Positions 7,615-19,988 of a stretch of 64,000 nucleotides of DNA are shown here, one piece after another; the stretch's first letter is position 1; every line of letters starts with the position of its first letter. Source of the stretch: Streptomyces cadmiisoli (lineage in GTDB: Bacteria > Actinomycetota > Actinomycetes > Streptomycetales > Streptomycetaceae); the NCBI RefSeq assembly GCF_003261055.1, contig NZ_CP030073.1, positions 5,270,001-5,334,000 of the forward strand, in the 5' to 3' direction. The notes under the pieces are model-generated. The model saw nothing but the letters and a program-made list of their open reading frames with translations. It was not told where the DNA came from and made no database searches. The translations under genes were made by a program, and so were the position numbers.

Positions 7615-10190
7615 CCGTCCTCAGGACCTCGATGCGCAACTTCTTCGCGCACAAGGGGCGCATGGCGCTCTCGGCGGTGGCGGTGCTGCTGTCGGTGGCG
7701 TTCGTGTGCGGCACGCTCGTGTTCACCGACACGATGAACACGACGTTCGACAAGCTGTTCGCGGCCACCGCCTCCGATGTCACGGTCAGCCCGAAGGGCG
7801 CCTCCGACACCGGTGAGACCACCGCCGACAACGGCAAACCGCCGGTGATGCCGGCCTCCGTCGTCGACGACGTCCGGAAGGCCGACGGCGTGAAGTCGGC
7901 GGAGGGGACCGTCTTCTCCACCTCGGTCACCGTCGTCGACGCCGACAAGGACAGCCTCTCCCCGTCCGGCGGCGGACCCACCATCGTCGGCAACTGGAAC
8001 GCCAACGACGCCCGCACCATGAAGATCGCCTCGGGCTCCGCGCCCGAGGGCGCCGACCAGGTGATGGTCGACGCGGACACCGCCGGCAAGCACGACCTGG
8101 CGCTCGGCGACCGGATCGGCGTCATCACCGCGGTCGGCACCCACCGGGCGAAGATCTCCGGCATCGTCGACTTCACCGTCACCAACCCCGGCGCCGCGAT
8201 CTTCTACCTGGACACACCGACCGCGCAGCGCGCCCTCGTCGGCGAGACCGGCGTCTTCACCAACGTCAACGTCACCGCCGCGTCCGGCTTCAGCGACGCG
8301 GCGCTGAAGAAGAGCGTCGCCACCGCGCTCGACGGCGGCTTCCAGGTGCAGACCGCCAAGGAGGTCGCCGACGCCAACGCCGAGGACGTCCAGGAGTTCA
8401 TGGGCGTCATCAAGTACGCGATGCTCGGCTTCGCCGGGATCGCCTTCCTGGTCGGCGTCTTCCTGATCATCAACACCTTCTCGATGCTGGTCGCGCAGCG
8501 CACCCGCGAGATCGGCCTGATGCGGGCCATCGGGTCGAGCCGCCGGCAGGTCAACCGCTCCGTGCTGGTCGAAGCGCTGCTGCTCGGTCTCGTCGGCTCC
8601 GTCCTCGGCGTCGGCGCGGGCGTCGGACTGGCCGTCGGACTGATGAAGCTCATGGGCGCCATGGGCATGAACCTCTCCACCGACGACCTCACCGTCGCCT
8701 GGAGCACCCCGGTGGTCGGACTGGCCCTCGGTGTCGTCGTCACCGTCCTCGCCGCCTACCTCCCGGCCCGCCGGGCCGGCAAGGTCTCGCCGATGGCCGC
8801 CCTGCGCGACGCGGGCGCCCCGGCCGGCGCCCGGGCCGGCGTCGTACGGGCCGTGCTGGGCCTGCTGCTGACCGGCGCGGGCGGACTCGCCCTGTACCTG
8901 GCCACCGCCGCCGCCAAGGCGAGCGAGGGCGGGCTGTGGCTGGCCGCGGGCGTCGTCCTGTCGCTGATCGGCTTCGTCGTCGTCGGACCGCTGCTGGCCG
9001 GCGGGGTCGTGCGGGTGCTCAGCGCCGTACTGCTGCGGGTCTTCGGCCCCGTCGGCCGGATGGCCGAGCGCAACGCGCTGCGCAATCCGCGCCGCACCGG
9101 CGCCACCGGTGCCGCCCTGATGATCGGACTGGCCCTCGTCGCCTGTCTGTCGGTGGTCGGCTCGTCGATGGTCGCCTCGGCGACGGAGGAACTCGACAAG
9201 AGCGTCGGTACGGACTTCATCGTCCAGTCCGACACCGGGCAGCTGATCACGCCGCAGGCCGTCGACGCGGTGAAGGCGGCCGACGGGGTGGAGCGGGTCA
9301 CCGAGTACAAGTGGTCCAAGGCCGACTTCGAGACCCCCGACGGCAAGACGTCCAAGGACACGGCGATCACCGCCGCCGACCCGACGTACGCCCAGGACCT
9401 GCGGGTCGAGACTGTCGCCGGCGACCTCGCCGACGCCTACCGCCCCGACTCGATGTCCGTGCACGAGGAGTTCGCCGAGGACCACGGCATCCGCCTCGGC
9501 TCACAGATCGCCGTCGACTTCGCGGACGGCGCCACGGCGCGGCTGACGGTCCGCGCGATCACCAGCAGCGACGCGGTCATCGACCAGGGCGCGATGTACA
9601 CGTCGATCGACACCCTCGCCACCTACGTGCCGGCCGACCGCATCCCGCTCGACATGCTGGTCTTCGCCTCGGCGAAGGACGGCCAGGAGGCGACCGCCTA
9701 CCAGTCGCTGAAGAAGGCCCTGGACGACTACCCGCAGTACACCGTCCGCGACCAGACCGACTACAAGGAGGCCCTGAAGGACCAGATCGGCCAGCTCCTG
9801 AACATGATCTACGGCCTGCTGGCCCTGGCGATCATCGTGGCCGTCCTCGGCGTGGTGAACACCCTGGCCCTGTCGGTGGTGGAGCGGACCCGGGAGATCG
9901 GCCTGATGCGGGCGATCGGCCTCTCGCGCCGGCAGCTGCGCCGCATGATCCGCCTGGAGTCGGTCGTGATCGCCCTCTTCGGCGCCCTGCTGGGCCTCGG
10001 GCTCGGCATGGGCTGGGGCGCCACCGCGCAGCAGCTGCTCGCACTGGAGGGACTGACCGTCCTGGAGATCCCCTGGGCGACCATCGGCGGCGTGTTCATC
10101 GGCTCGGCCTTCGTCGGCCTGTTCGCCGCGCTGGTCCCGGCCTTCCGGGCGGGCCGTATGAACGTCCTGAACGCGATCGCGACGGAGTAG
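7611..10190 (+). CDS. FtsX/MacB-like ABC transporter permease
   Basis: The 859-residue permease follows the ATPase with a 4-nt overlap. It has one N-terminal membrane helix (about 17-37), a large extracytoplasmic domain, a first FtsX domain (about 268-400) with QRTREIGLMRAIGSSRRQVNRS, and further helices. A second extracytoplasmic domain follows, then a C-terminal FtsX domain with the repeated motif VERTREIGLMRAIGLSRRQLRR. This duplicated layout is typical of actinobacterial FtsX-like permeases, which extrude or release lipophilic or cell-envelope substrates rather than import them. The substrate is unknown. A shorter, decayed paralogue lies at 39404-40183. Confidence 0.92.
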   Translation: MTVLRTSMRNFFAHKGRMALSAVAVLLSVAFVCGTLVFTDTMNTTFDKLFAATASDVTVSPKGASDTGETTADNGKPPVMPASVVDDVRKADGVKSAEGTVFSTSVTVVDADKDSLSPSGGGPTIVGNWNANDARTMKIASGSAPEGADQVMVDADTAGKHDLALGDRIGVITAVGTHRAKISGIVDFTVTNPGAAIFYLDTPTAQRALVGETGVFTNVNVTAASGFSDAALKKSVATALDGGFQVQTAKEVADANAEDVQEFMGVIKYAMLGFAGIAFLVGVFLIINTFSMLVAQRTREIGLMRAIGSSRRQVNRSVLVEALLLGLVGSVLGVGAGVGLAVGLMKLMGAMGMNLSTDDLTVAWSTPVVGLALGVVVTVLAAYLPARRAGKVSPMAALRDAGAPAGARAGVVRAVLGLLLTGAGGLALYLATAAAKASEGGLWLAAGVVLSLIGFVVVGPLLAGGVVRVLSAVLLRVFGPVGRMAERNALRNPRRTGATGAALMIGLALVACLSVVGSSMVASATEELDKSVGTDFIVQSDTGQLITPQAVDAVKAADGVERVTEYKWSKADFETPDGKTSKDTAITAADPTYAQDLRVETVAGDLADAYRPDSMSVHEEFAEDHGIRLGSQIAVDFADGATARLTVRAITSSDAVIDQGAMYTSIDTLATYVPADRIPLDMLVFASAKDGQEATAYQSLKKALDDYPQYTVRDQTDYKEALKDQIGQLLNMIYGLLALAIIVAVLGVVNTLALSVVERTREIGLMRAIGLSRRQLRRMIRLESVVIALFGALLGLGLGMGWGATAQQLLALEGLTVLEIPWATIGGVFIGSAFVGLFAALVPAFRAGRMNVLNAIATE

Positions 10191-10582
10191 CCGCTCGCCT
10201 CGGCCACCGCACACGGGGGTCGCGGGGGAGGGGCCCGGTGCCGGGGAGTCCTGCGGGACCTCACGGCACCGGGCCCTCGCCGTGTGCGCGGGGCCCGGTG
10301 GGGGCGCGGGAGCGGACGACGCGCGCGTGGGGCTTCGCCGGGTCCGCGGGGGCACGGTGCGGGTGCGGGGCCGCGGCCCTTCCACGCGGGCACGGTGAGG
10401 TTCGCGGGGACGCGGACGGCACCGGGTGACCGGCCGCCGGCCGGCCCCCCGGCCTCACTCTCCCGGGTGATCGGCACGGCGGCGACGTACCCTGGAGACC
10501 CCCGGCCCGCCACGCGTGTCGGGCGATTCGGGTTGCGCAAACCCGTGTCACCCCCCTGTCATCCAGGACGGAAAGCCTCTTC
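10191..10582. other. Intergenic region between ABC operon and mfd, with terminator
   Basis: In these 392 bp the only clear structure is a nested hairpin. The inner arms GGGCCCGGTGCC (10231-10242) and GGCACCGGGCCC (10265-10276) are perfect, and outer arms CGCACACGG (10208-10216) and CCGTGTGCG (10280-10288) extend it. It should terminate the ABC operon. The rest is GC-rich with no credible gene; the mfd promoter could not be assigned. Confidence 0.6.
10231..10276. terminator. Terminator of the ABC operon
   Basis: A 12-bp perfect stem with a 22-nt loop lies 41 nt after the permease stop and is extended by an outer 9-bp stem. Confidence 0.7.
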
Positions 10583-14116
<3,534 letters not shown>

Positions 14117-14145
14117 CGGGAGGGGCGCGCGCACCCCGGTGGGCG

Positions 14146-14742
14146 CTACGCGGACCGGAACAACATGGCCGCCAGCGCCCGGAACACCTCCTCGGGGTCG
14201 CGGTCGCCCACCGGCTCGTCCAGGTTGTGGCCGAGGAGCAGCGTGGCGAACCCGTGGGCGAGGGACCAGGCGGCGATACCGGCGAGGCGGGGGTCCGAGC
14301 CGCGGTTCTCGGGGGCCACGGCGGAGACCGCCTCGCGCAGGGCGGCGCCGGCCAGGGCGCGGGCCGTGGTCAGTTCGAGGTCGTCGGCGCGCAGCAGTTC
14401 CGGCGTGAACATCACCTGGAAGTGCGCCGGGTGCTCGCGGGCGAAGCGCACGTAGCGCGCACCCGCGTCCTTGAGGTCGGCCGACTCCCCGATCGCTGTC
14501 GCGAGCAGCCCGAACCCCTCGGCTGCGATGGCGGTGAGCAGGCCTGTGCGGTCCTTGAAGTGGTGGGCCGGGGCCGCGTGCGAGACGCCCGCGCGGCGGG
14601 CCAGGTCGCGCAGGCTCAGCGCGGACGGGCCGTCGGTGGCGATCGCGTCGAGCGCGGCGCCGAGGACGGCCCGGCGCAGGTCGCCGTGGTGGTACGGACG
14701 GCGTGGGCGGGGGCCGGTGTCGCCCGGCTCGGTGGACGTCAT
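14146..14742 (-). CDS. TetR/AcrR-family regulator
   Basis: The 198-residue protein has a TetR N-terminal HTH at about residues 20-70 (HGDLRRAVLGAALDAI, then LSLRDLARRAGVSHAAPAHHFKDRTGLLTAIAAEG). The C-terminal half resembles the WHG/TetR_C_33 ligand-binding type (FAREHPAHFQVMFTPELL). It is divergent from the SCO6745-like gene, and the short intergenic region holds a 15-bp imperfect inverted repeat that could be its operator. By family habit it represses itself and its neighbour; the ligand is unknown. Confidence 0.9.
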   Translation of the reverse strand: MTSTEPGDTGPRPRRPYHHGDLRRAVLGAALDAIATDGPSALSLRDLARRAGVSHAAPAHHFKDRTGLLTAIAAEGFGLLATAIGESADLKDAGARYVRFAREHPAHFQVMFTPELLRADDLELTTARALAGAALREAVSAVAPENRGSDPRLAGIAAWSLAHGFATLLLGHNLDEPVGDRDPEEVFRALAAMLFRSA

Positions 14743-14763
14743 GATCAGCAGCGTACGCGCAAT

Positions 14764-14813
14764 CTAGGCATTGACAAGTTCTTGCGTGCCGGGGCAATCT
14801 TGTCAGTGTCTAG
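14764..14813. promoter_or_regulatory. Inverted repeat with two facing promoter elements (TetR operator candidate)
   Basis: CTAGGCATTGACAAG (14764-14778) and CTTGTCAGTGTCTAG (14799-14813) match as inverted arms at 13 of 15 positions. Each arm holds a -35-like hexamer: TTGACA on the plus strand (14771-14776) and CTGACA on the minus strand (14801-14806). The two promoters would therefore overlap and fire toward each other, one for the SCO6745-like gene and one for the TetR gene. Confidence 0.55.
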
Positions 14814-14844
14814 TTGTCGCTGCGAGCGGGACGGGGGTCGTGTC

Positions 14845-15810
14845 ATGTCGAAGTACGCCGATGAGGTCGACAGGACGGGCGAGGCGGACGGGGCGGACGG
14901 GGTGCACGAGGTGGGCGAGGTCGGTGGCGGCGGAGAAGCGGACGGCGCCGTGGATCCGGCGCGCGCCCGCCGGCTCTGGCACCTGCTGGAGCCGCTGCAC
15001 GCGGTGCTGTACTACGCGCCGGAGGCGTTCGAGGAGGCCGCCGGTCTCGGCTTCTCCACCGAGGAGCGCTGGCCGAGCTACTTCCCGTACCGCGCCGCGC
15101 CCTTGGGGCCGGTGAGCGGCACGGCCGTGACCTCTGCCTTCTACAGCTTCGCCCCGGACATGGTCGACGAGCACATCGCGTCCGCCTGGCAGACCGCCGC
15201 GCCCGAGGACGTGCTGCCGGCGAGGGAGCGCGCGGTCGACCGGGCGTACCGGAAGCTGTTCGGCGACCGGGTGGACAGCCCGGCCCTGGCGGAGGCCGCC
15301 GCCCTGGCCCGGCGGGCGGCCGAGGCGGCGAACACGGCGGGCCGCCCCCTCGCCGCCGCCAACGCCGCACTGCCCTGGCCGCACGCGCCGCACCTTCAGC
15401 TGTGGCAGGCGGCCACGATCCTGCGCGAGCACCGTGGGGACGGCCATCTCGCCGCTCTGCTCGTCGCCGGCCTCGATCCGGTGGAGTCCCTCGTGTCCTT
15501 CGCCGCGATAGGCGCCGCGCCCGTCGAACGCTTCTCCAGCCGCGGCTGGAGCGAGCGCGAGTGGGCCGCCGCGCGCGAGCGCCTGACCGCCCGGGGGCTG
15601 GTCGACCGGGACGGGACGGCCACGGAGGCGGGACGCGCAGTGCGGCGGAGCGTCGAACGGCACACGGACCAACTGGCCGTCGCGCCTTGGCGGTCACTCG
15701 GCCCGCAGGCCGGCGACCGTCTCGCCGAGCTGCTCGGTGACTACTGGGTCGCGGTGATCGGCTCCGGGATCCTGCCGTCCGAGACCACGCTCGGCATCGG
15801 GAAGGTCTGA
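14845..15810 (+). CDS. SCO6745/SalK-like family protein
   Basis: The 321-residue protein has an acidic, Gly/Glu-rich N-terminal stretch (about residues 1-35). A conserved region follows with HAVLYYAPEAFEEAAGLGF and YFPYRAAPLGPV. The C-terminal part looks like a winged helix (WSEREWAAARERLTARGLVDRDGTATEAG). This pattern fits the family often annotated as SCO6745 or SalK, which is common in actinomycetes and has no established function. GGGGG lies 7 nt before the ATG. It is divergent from the TetR gene and probably controlled by it. Confidence 0.65.
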   Translation: MSKYADEVDRTGEADGADGVHEVGEVGGGGEADGAVDPARARRLWHLLEPLHAVLYYAPEAFEEAAGLGFSTEERWPSYFPYRAAPLGPVSGTAVTSAFYSFAPDMVDEHIASAWQTAAPEDVLPARERAVDRAYRKLFGDRVDSPALAEAAALARRAAEAANTAGRPLAAANAALPWPHAPHLQLWQAATILREHRGDGHLAALLVAGLDPVESLVSFAAIGAAPVERFSSRGWSEREWAAARERLTARGLVDRDGTATEAGRAVRRSVERHTDQLAVAPWRSLGPQAGDRLAELLGDYWVAVIGSGILPSETTLGIGKV

Positions 15811-15838
15811 GAGCGGACATCGCTGCGGGGGGAACGGC

Positions 15839-15876
15839 GAAGCCGCCCGCGGTTGGTGGAGCCCGCGGACGGCTTC
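15839..15876. terminator. Terminator between convergent genes
   Basis: GAAGCCGCCCGCGG (15839-15852) pairs with CCGCGGACGGCTTC (15863-15876) with one mismatch and is followed by TGTTTC. It lies between the SCO6745-like gene and the minus-strand small protein. Confidence 0.7.
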
Positions 15877-15950
15877 TGTTTCAAGGTGGCTCATGGGGCC
15901 GCTTCGGGGACGATGCCCCGGCCGGCTGGTGCACTCCGTGGTTCTGGGCG

Positions 15951-16133
15951 CTACGGCCGGTCGGGCCGGTCGCGGTCCATGCCGAGCTGACCCTCCGCCT
16001 TCTGCTGGGCGGAGTCGACTTGGCCCTCGTACTTGTTGCCCGTCTTCTCGTTGATCTTCCGCTCCGCGGTGTCGGACATGTCCTTGGCCCGGTCCCGCGA
16101 CGCCTTGTTCTTGAACCTGTCGAAGATGCCCAT
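15951..16133 (-). CDS. Small MT0933/Rv0909-type antitoxin-like protein
   Basis: The 60-residue, highly charged protein has MGIFDRFKNKA at its start and INEKTGNKYEGQVDSAQQKAEGQ near the end. That is the pattern of small proteins annotated as Rv0909/MT0933 antitoxins; it also resembles stress proteins of the CsbD type. No toxin-like partner is next to it. AAGGAG lies 8 nt before the ATG in the minus strand. It is divergent from the HNH nuclease gene. The antitoxin label rests only on family resemblance. Confidence 0.6.
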   Translation of the reverse strand: MGIFDRFKNKASRDRAKDMSDTAERKINEKTGNKYEGQVDSAQQKAEGQLGMDRDRPDRP

Positions 16134-16292
16134 CCAGAGCTCCTTCCGGAGGTGTCTCACGACCGACGATACGCCCGACTTGCGACGAATGCAGGGTTGG
16201 CCCTCTATGGTCTGGACCTCCCTACCGCTACCGTGGCACCGGGTGATCCGCCCGTACGGGCGGACACGGCAGTCAGGGGAGGGGCGCGCGTG

Positions 16293-17000
16293 ATGCGTCT
16301 GAGGGGTGGGGCAGCGGCCGTCGCCGTGGTGCTCGCGGCGGCCGGATGCACGGAGCTGACCGAGGGCGCCGACGGCCCGCAGAACACGGCCGGTGGGGGA
16401 GCCGCCCTCGCCGCCGCACAGGCGCTGCCCGAGAAGGGACGAGCCCCGAAGACCGGCTACGACCGGGACCGGTTCGGCTCGCCCTGGGCGGACACGGACT
16501 CCAACGGCTGCGGCACCCGCGACGACATACTCGAACGGGACCTGGAAGGCGTCGAATTCCGCGACGGCGACTGCGAGGTGGTGTCCGGGACGCTGGACCC
16601 CGACCCGTACACCGGCACGGAGGTCGCCTTCGTACGCGGACGCAGCCGGGTCGACATCGACCATGTCGTCGCCCTGTCCGACGCCTGGCAGAAGGGCGCC
16701 CAGCAATGGGACCCGAGCAAGCGCACGGCCTTCGCCAACGATCCGCTCAACCTCATAGCCGTCGACGCGGGCGCCAACCGCTCCAAGGGCGACGGTGACA
16801 CGGCGACCTGGCTTCCGCCGAACAAGGAGTACCGCTGCACGTACGTCGCCGCTCAGGTCGCCGTGAAGAAGAAGTACGAGCTGTGGGTGACTCCCGCCGA
16901 GAAGAACGCGATGACACGGGTCCTCTCCGGCTGCCCCGGCCAACGGCTCCCCACCGGGGGCAACCCCACGAAGGCACCGCCTCGCTTCCAGGCGGACTGA
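16293..17000 (+). CDS. Secreted HNH/DUF1524-type nuclease, lipoprotein
   Basis: The 235-residue protein starts with a lipoprotein signal (AAAVAVVLAAAGC, lipobox Cys near residue 18). The conserved core is GYDRDRFGSPW, NGCGTRDDIL and the HNH-type segment DIDHVVALSDAW, followed by NDPLNLIAVDAGANRSKGD. This matches the Streptomyces DUF1524/HNH extracellular endonucleases, related to GmrSD-like nucleases. It should be anchored outside the cell and cut nucleic acids, perhaps for nutrient use. AGGGGAGGGG at 16275-16284 serves either the ATG used here or the GTG one codon upstream (16290). Confidence 0.82.
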   Translation: MRLRGGAAAVAVVLAAAGCTELTEGADGPQNTAGGGAALAAAQALPEKGRAPKTGYDRDRFGSPWADTDSNGCGTRDDILERDLEGVEFRDGDCEVVSGTLDPDPYTGTEVAFVRGRSRVDIDHVVALSDAWQKGAQQWDPSKRTAFANDPLNLIAVDAGANRSKGDGDTATWLPPNKEYRCTYVAAQVAVKKKYELWVTPAEKNAMTRVLSGCPGQRLPTGGNPTKAPPRFQAD

Positions 17001-17163
17001 GCGGGCCTGGCGGACCGGCCGGACCGGGCAGTTCATGAAGTGGAGCGGGTGCGGTGAGGGCGGACCGGGCGGCTCACCGAGCCGAGTGCGCCGGGTGCAC
17101 CGGTGGCGGTCGGGGGCTCGAAAATCCGTGTCCGGGAGGCCGGACGCCGCCTAGCGTGAGCGT

Positions 17164-17907
17164 ATGGATGTGAAGATCTCCAGCCTCGCCGAGCGGCCGG
17201 ACATGCTCGACCGGGTCGTCGGAATGGCCGACACCTGGCCGCGGTTCGTCGTCAACGACCTGGTGGGCAACGCCCACTACGGGCGGATAGCCAGGGAACT
17301 CCCGCAGTATGTGCAGTTCGCCCAGGACGAGCGCGGAGAGGTCGTCGCCCACGCCTACAGCGTTCCCTTCGCGCTCCGCACCGAGGACCGCGGCGAGCTT
17401 CCCGACCGCGGCTGGGACGAGATGCTGGTGTGGGCGTTCGCGGACCTGCGTGAAGGGGTCCGCCCCGACACGGTCAGCGCCGTCTCGGTCGTCATCGCCC
17501 CGCAGGCCCAGGGTCTCGGCCTGTCCGGGCAGATGGTCACCGCGATGCGTGACAACGCCCGCGCCCTCGGCTTCGACGAGGTCGTCGCCCCCGTCCGCCC
17601 CAGCGCCAAGCACCTCGAACCCCGTACCCCCATGGAGGAGTACGCCCACCGGGTACGCCCCGACGGACTGCCGCACGACCCCTGGCTCCGCGTCCACGCC
17701 CGGGCCGGCGCCACCGTCCACGCCGTCGCGCCGGCCTCGATGACCGTGGCCGCCGCGCTGCCCGACTGGCGCCGCTGGACCGGGCTGCCCTTCGACACCG
17801 CGGGCGACATCGAGGTGCCCGGCGCCCTGGTGCCGGTGCGGTGCGAACCGGCGCACGGGTTCGCGGTGTACGTGGAACCCAATGTCTGGATGCGGCACCG
17901 ACTGTGA
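17164..17907 (+). CDS. GNAT-family N-acetyltransferase
   Basis: The 247-residue protein has the acetyl-CoA motif A of GNAT enzymes near residue 117 (PQAQGLGLSGQM, fitting Q/RxxGxG/A) followed by a helix MRDNARALGFDEVVAPVRP. The N-terminal region FVVNDLVGNAHYGRIARELP and the C-terminal half are conserved in actinomycete paralogues but give no hint of the substrate. It stands alone between a GC-rich spacer and a convergent lipoprotein gene. Confidence 0.8.
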   Translation: MDVKISSLAERPDMLDRVVGMADTWPRFVVNDLVGNAHYGRIARELPQYVQFAQDERGEVVAHAYSVPFALRTEDRGELPDRGWDEMLVWAFADLREGVRPDTVSAVSVVIAPQAQGLGLSGQMVTAMRDNARALGFDEVVAPVRPSAKHLEPRTPMEEYAHRVRPDGLPHDPWLRVHARAGATVHAVAPASMTVAAALPDWRRWTGLPFDTAGDIEVPGALVPVRCEPAHGFAVYVEPNVWMRHRL

Positions 17908-18004
17908 GCGGCAGCGTAGGTGTGCGGCACCGTCTGTGTGCGGCACGGTCTGCGAGGGGCACCGTCTGTGAGCGGCCGGGCCGCTCCCGGCGGTCGGCAC
18001 GAGG

Positions 18005-18769
18005 TCAGCTGCCCAGTTCGTCGAGGTCCAGGATCTCGCCGTCGGGCTTCTGTGCCGGCACCGGCTCGTCGTAGTCGCTGAAGGTGAGCGTGCCCGGGTC
18101 GGCGTCGGACGTGCTGTCGACCCGCAGCAGATACGGCTCGCCCTCGGTGGCGACGTACACCGTGTACCGGTCCTTGCCCTCCTTCTCGCGCAGGACGATC
18201 GCCGGACTGCCGTCGACGGTGGTGGTCTTCCCGCGAACCGCGTCGGAGTGCACGTCCTCCGCGCCGCCGAGCATGGCGTCCAGATCGCAGAAACTCGCGA
18301 TGTCCGCGGCGTCCGCGCCGGTCGCCGACGTCTTGGTCCACTTGCCGGCCAGCATGTCCACGGCCGCCTGGACGTCCGCCGCGGGCTCGCCCTTGCTCTG
18401 GGCGCGCAGGAACCCCTCGTCGTAGCGGAGGTAGACGGTGTCGCCGGTCTTGATCAGATCGGCCTTGCCGCCGTCCATGCTCATCGTGCCGGCGCACTCG
18501 TTCCGCTTGTTCAGCGCCATGTCCATGTGGATGGTGGCGTCGTCCGGGCCGTCCGGGACGTCTCCGGCCACCCGCAGCGAGGACGCGCCGGTGGTGGCCT
18601 CGAGGGCGCGGTCGGCGATCTCGCCGCCGGTCAGCCCGGCGAACGGTTCCTTCGACTTCGCGGAGCGGCTCGGTTCGCGGTCCGCCCCGTCCGATTCCGG
18701 CTGGCAGGCGGAGAGACCGACGACGGTCGACGCGGTGAGAAAGAGAGCGGCAAGTGCTGTTCGGCGCAC
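18005..18769 (-). CDS. LppX/LprG-like lipoprotein
   Basis: The 254-residue protein has a lipoprotein signal with the lipobox LSAC (Cys at about residue 22). The mature part has the pattern of LppX/LprAFG-type lipoproteins: an N-terminal segment on resistance of a hydrophobic ligand cavity (ATTGASSLRVAGD), a strand-rich core (DLIKTGDTVYLRYDEGFL, DRYTVYVATEGEPYLLRVD) and a terminal FSDYDEPV motif. Such proteins carry lipids or monitor the envelope. It is convergent with the GNAT gene. The substrate is unknown. Confidence 0.78.
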   Translation of the reverse strand: MRRTALAALFLTASTVVGLSACQPESDGADREPSRSAKSKEPFAGLTGGEIADRALEATTGASSLRVAGDVPDGPDDATIHMDMALNKRNECAGTMSMDGGKADLIKTGDTVYLRYDEGFLRAQSKGEPAADVQAAVDMLAGKWTKTSATGADAADIASFCDLDAMLGGAEDVHSDAVRGKTTTVDGSPAIVLREKEGKDRYTVYVATEGEPYLLRVDSTSDADPGTLTFSDYDEPVPAQKPDGEILDLDELGS

Positions 18770-19223
18770 GGGAAACTCCTCGGTGAGCGGCCACTGGGGC
18801 GCGGTGATACGTGGTGAGTGGTGTGTGGTGAGTGGCGCGTATGTGCTGGGTGGCGCTGCGTGCCGGCAGCGCGCTGCCTGTGAGGCGCGTCGCGTGGTGA
18901 GCGCGCTGTTTGCCGAGCGCCGAGCGGTGGGTGCGCTGCGGAGGTGTCGGAGGCGGACGCCGCCGGGGTGAGGGTGATGGGCGTGGGCTCGCGGGGCGGG
19001 CCCGGGCGGGGCGGCGGGCGGGTGCCGGGTGCCTGGGCCGCGCCTGTCGGCCCGCCCGGTCTACGCCCGGGGAGCAAGGCCGCGCTCTCGGCCCGTCACT
19101 CGGCTCGTCTTCCCTCTGGTCTCCGTGCGGGTTCGCCGGCCGGTCCGCCCGGCTGTCGCGGTCGCGGTCGCGGTCGCAGTCGCAGTCGCGGTCCCGGTGC
19201 GGGGCGCTCGCGCGGCGGCTGGT
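18770..19223. repeat. Low-complexity spacer with simple repeats
   Basis: In these 454 bp I see no credible gene. The left part contains many copies of GTGAGTGG/GTGAGCGG-like octamers. The right part holds a hexamer tandem repeat, GTCGCG/GTCGCA/GTCCCG, seven units from 19155 to 19196. The region separates two minus-strand exported-protein genes and includes the promoter of the lipoprotein gene. Confidence 0.55.
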
Positions 19224-19913
19224 TCAGCCGGTCTTCTTCCAGTCCTCGCAGCCGGAGGTCTTGAAGTAGGCGTCCGAAGAGCTGATCGTCACGACCGCGT
19301 TGCCGCTGACGTTGTTGTTGGCGATGATCGAGTCCAGCGAGTGCTCGGCGTCCTTGGACCGCTCCCAGTAGCACATGTCGTCCGAGTTGCCGGCGGATCT
19401 GTAGGTGCCGGGGGCGATGTCCGTGCCGACCTTGAACATTCCGCCGTCACCGGCCATCTTCGCGCCGGGGGACCCCTTCGCCTTCGGGTCGACGGCCTCC
19501 CAGTCGGAGCAGCCGCTCGATCTGAAGATCTTGTCCCCCGCCTCGACGGTCACGTAACTGGTCCCGCTGACGTTGTCGTTGGCCAGCAGCGCGTCCAACT
19601 CCCCGGAAGCGTCCTTGGCGCGCTCCCAGTAGCACATGTGGTCCGTGTTGCCGCTGGTGCGATAGGTGCCGGGCTTGATGTCGGAGCCGACCTGGAAGTC
19701 GCCGTCCCCGGCGAAGGCGGCCTTCTTCTCGGCGACTTCCCCGCCCTGCGCCGAGTCCTTGTCGCCACCGGGCTTGCGGTCCGCGGACGCCGACGTGGCC
19801 TTGTCGCCACCGGAGTCGCCGCCGTTGCCGTCGTCACCGGAGTTCGTCGAGACGGCGCCGAGCACCACGACCCCCACGACGACGCCCAGCGTGATCTTGC
19901 CCGTCATGCCCAT
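19224..19913 (-). CDS. Membrane-anchored protein with two copies of a ~70-residue domain
   Basis: The 229-residue protein has an N-terminal membrane helix (GKITLGVVVGVVVLGAV) without a lipobox Cys, a Gly/Asp/Ser-rich linker, and two tandem copies of the same domain. Each copy reads GDG-x-F-x-VG-x-DI-x-PGTYR, then MCYWER-x-KDA, then NVSG, then SGC-x-DW. The Cys in MCYWER and in SGC occur in each copy and could form a disulfide outside the cell. The repeat unit is common in actinomycete exported proteins, but I do not know its function. GGGAGGGGAAAG precedes the ATG. It is divergent from the methyltransferase gene and shares its palindromic operator region. Confidence 0.75.
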   Translation of the reverse strand: MGMTGKITLGVVVGVVVLGAVSTNSGDDGNGGDSGGDKATSASADRKPGGDKDSAQGGEVAEKKAAFAGDGDFQVGSDIKPGTYRTSGNTDHMCYWERAKDASGELDALLANDNVSGTSYVTVEAGDKIFRSSGCSDWEAVDPKAKGSPGAKMAGDGGMFKVGTDIAPGTYRSAGNSDDMCYWERSKDAEHSLDSIIANNNVSGNAVVTISSSDAYFKTSGCEDWKKTG

Positions 19914-19988
19914 GGCTCTTTCCCCTCCCTGCGCGATGACCGCCTCGGTCCGGCAGTGCATCCGTTCGCTGCGTCAATGAGACCAGAC

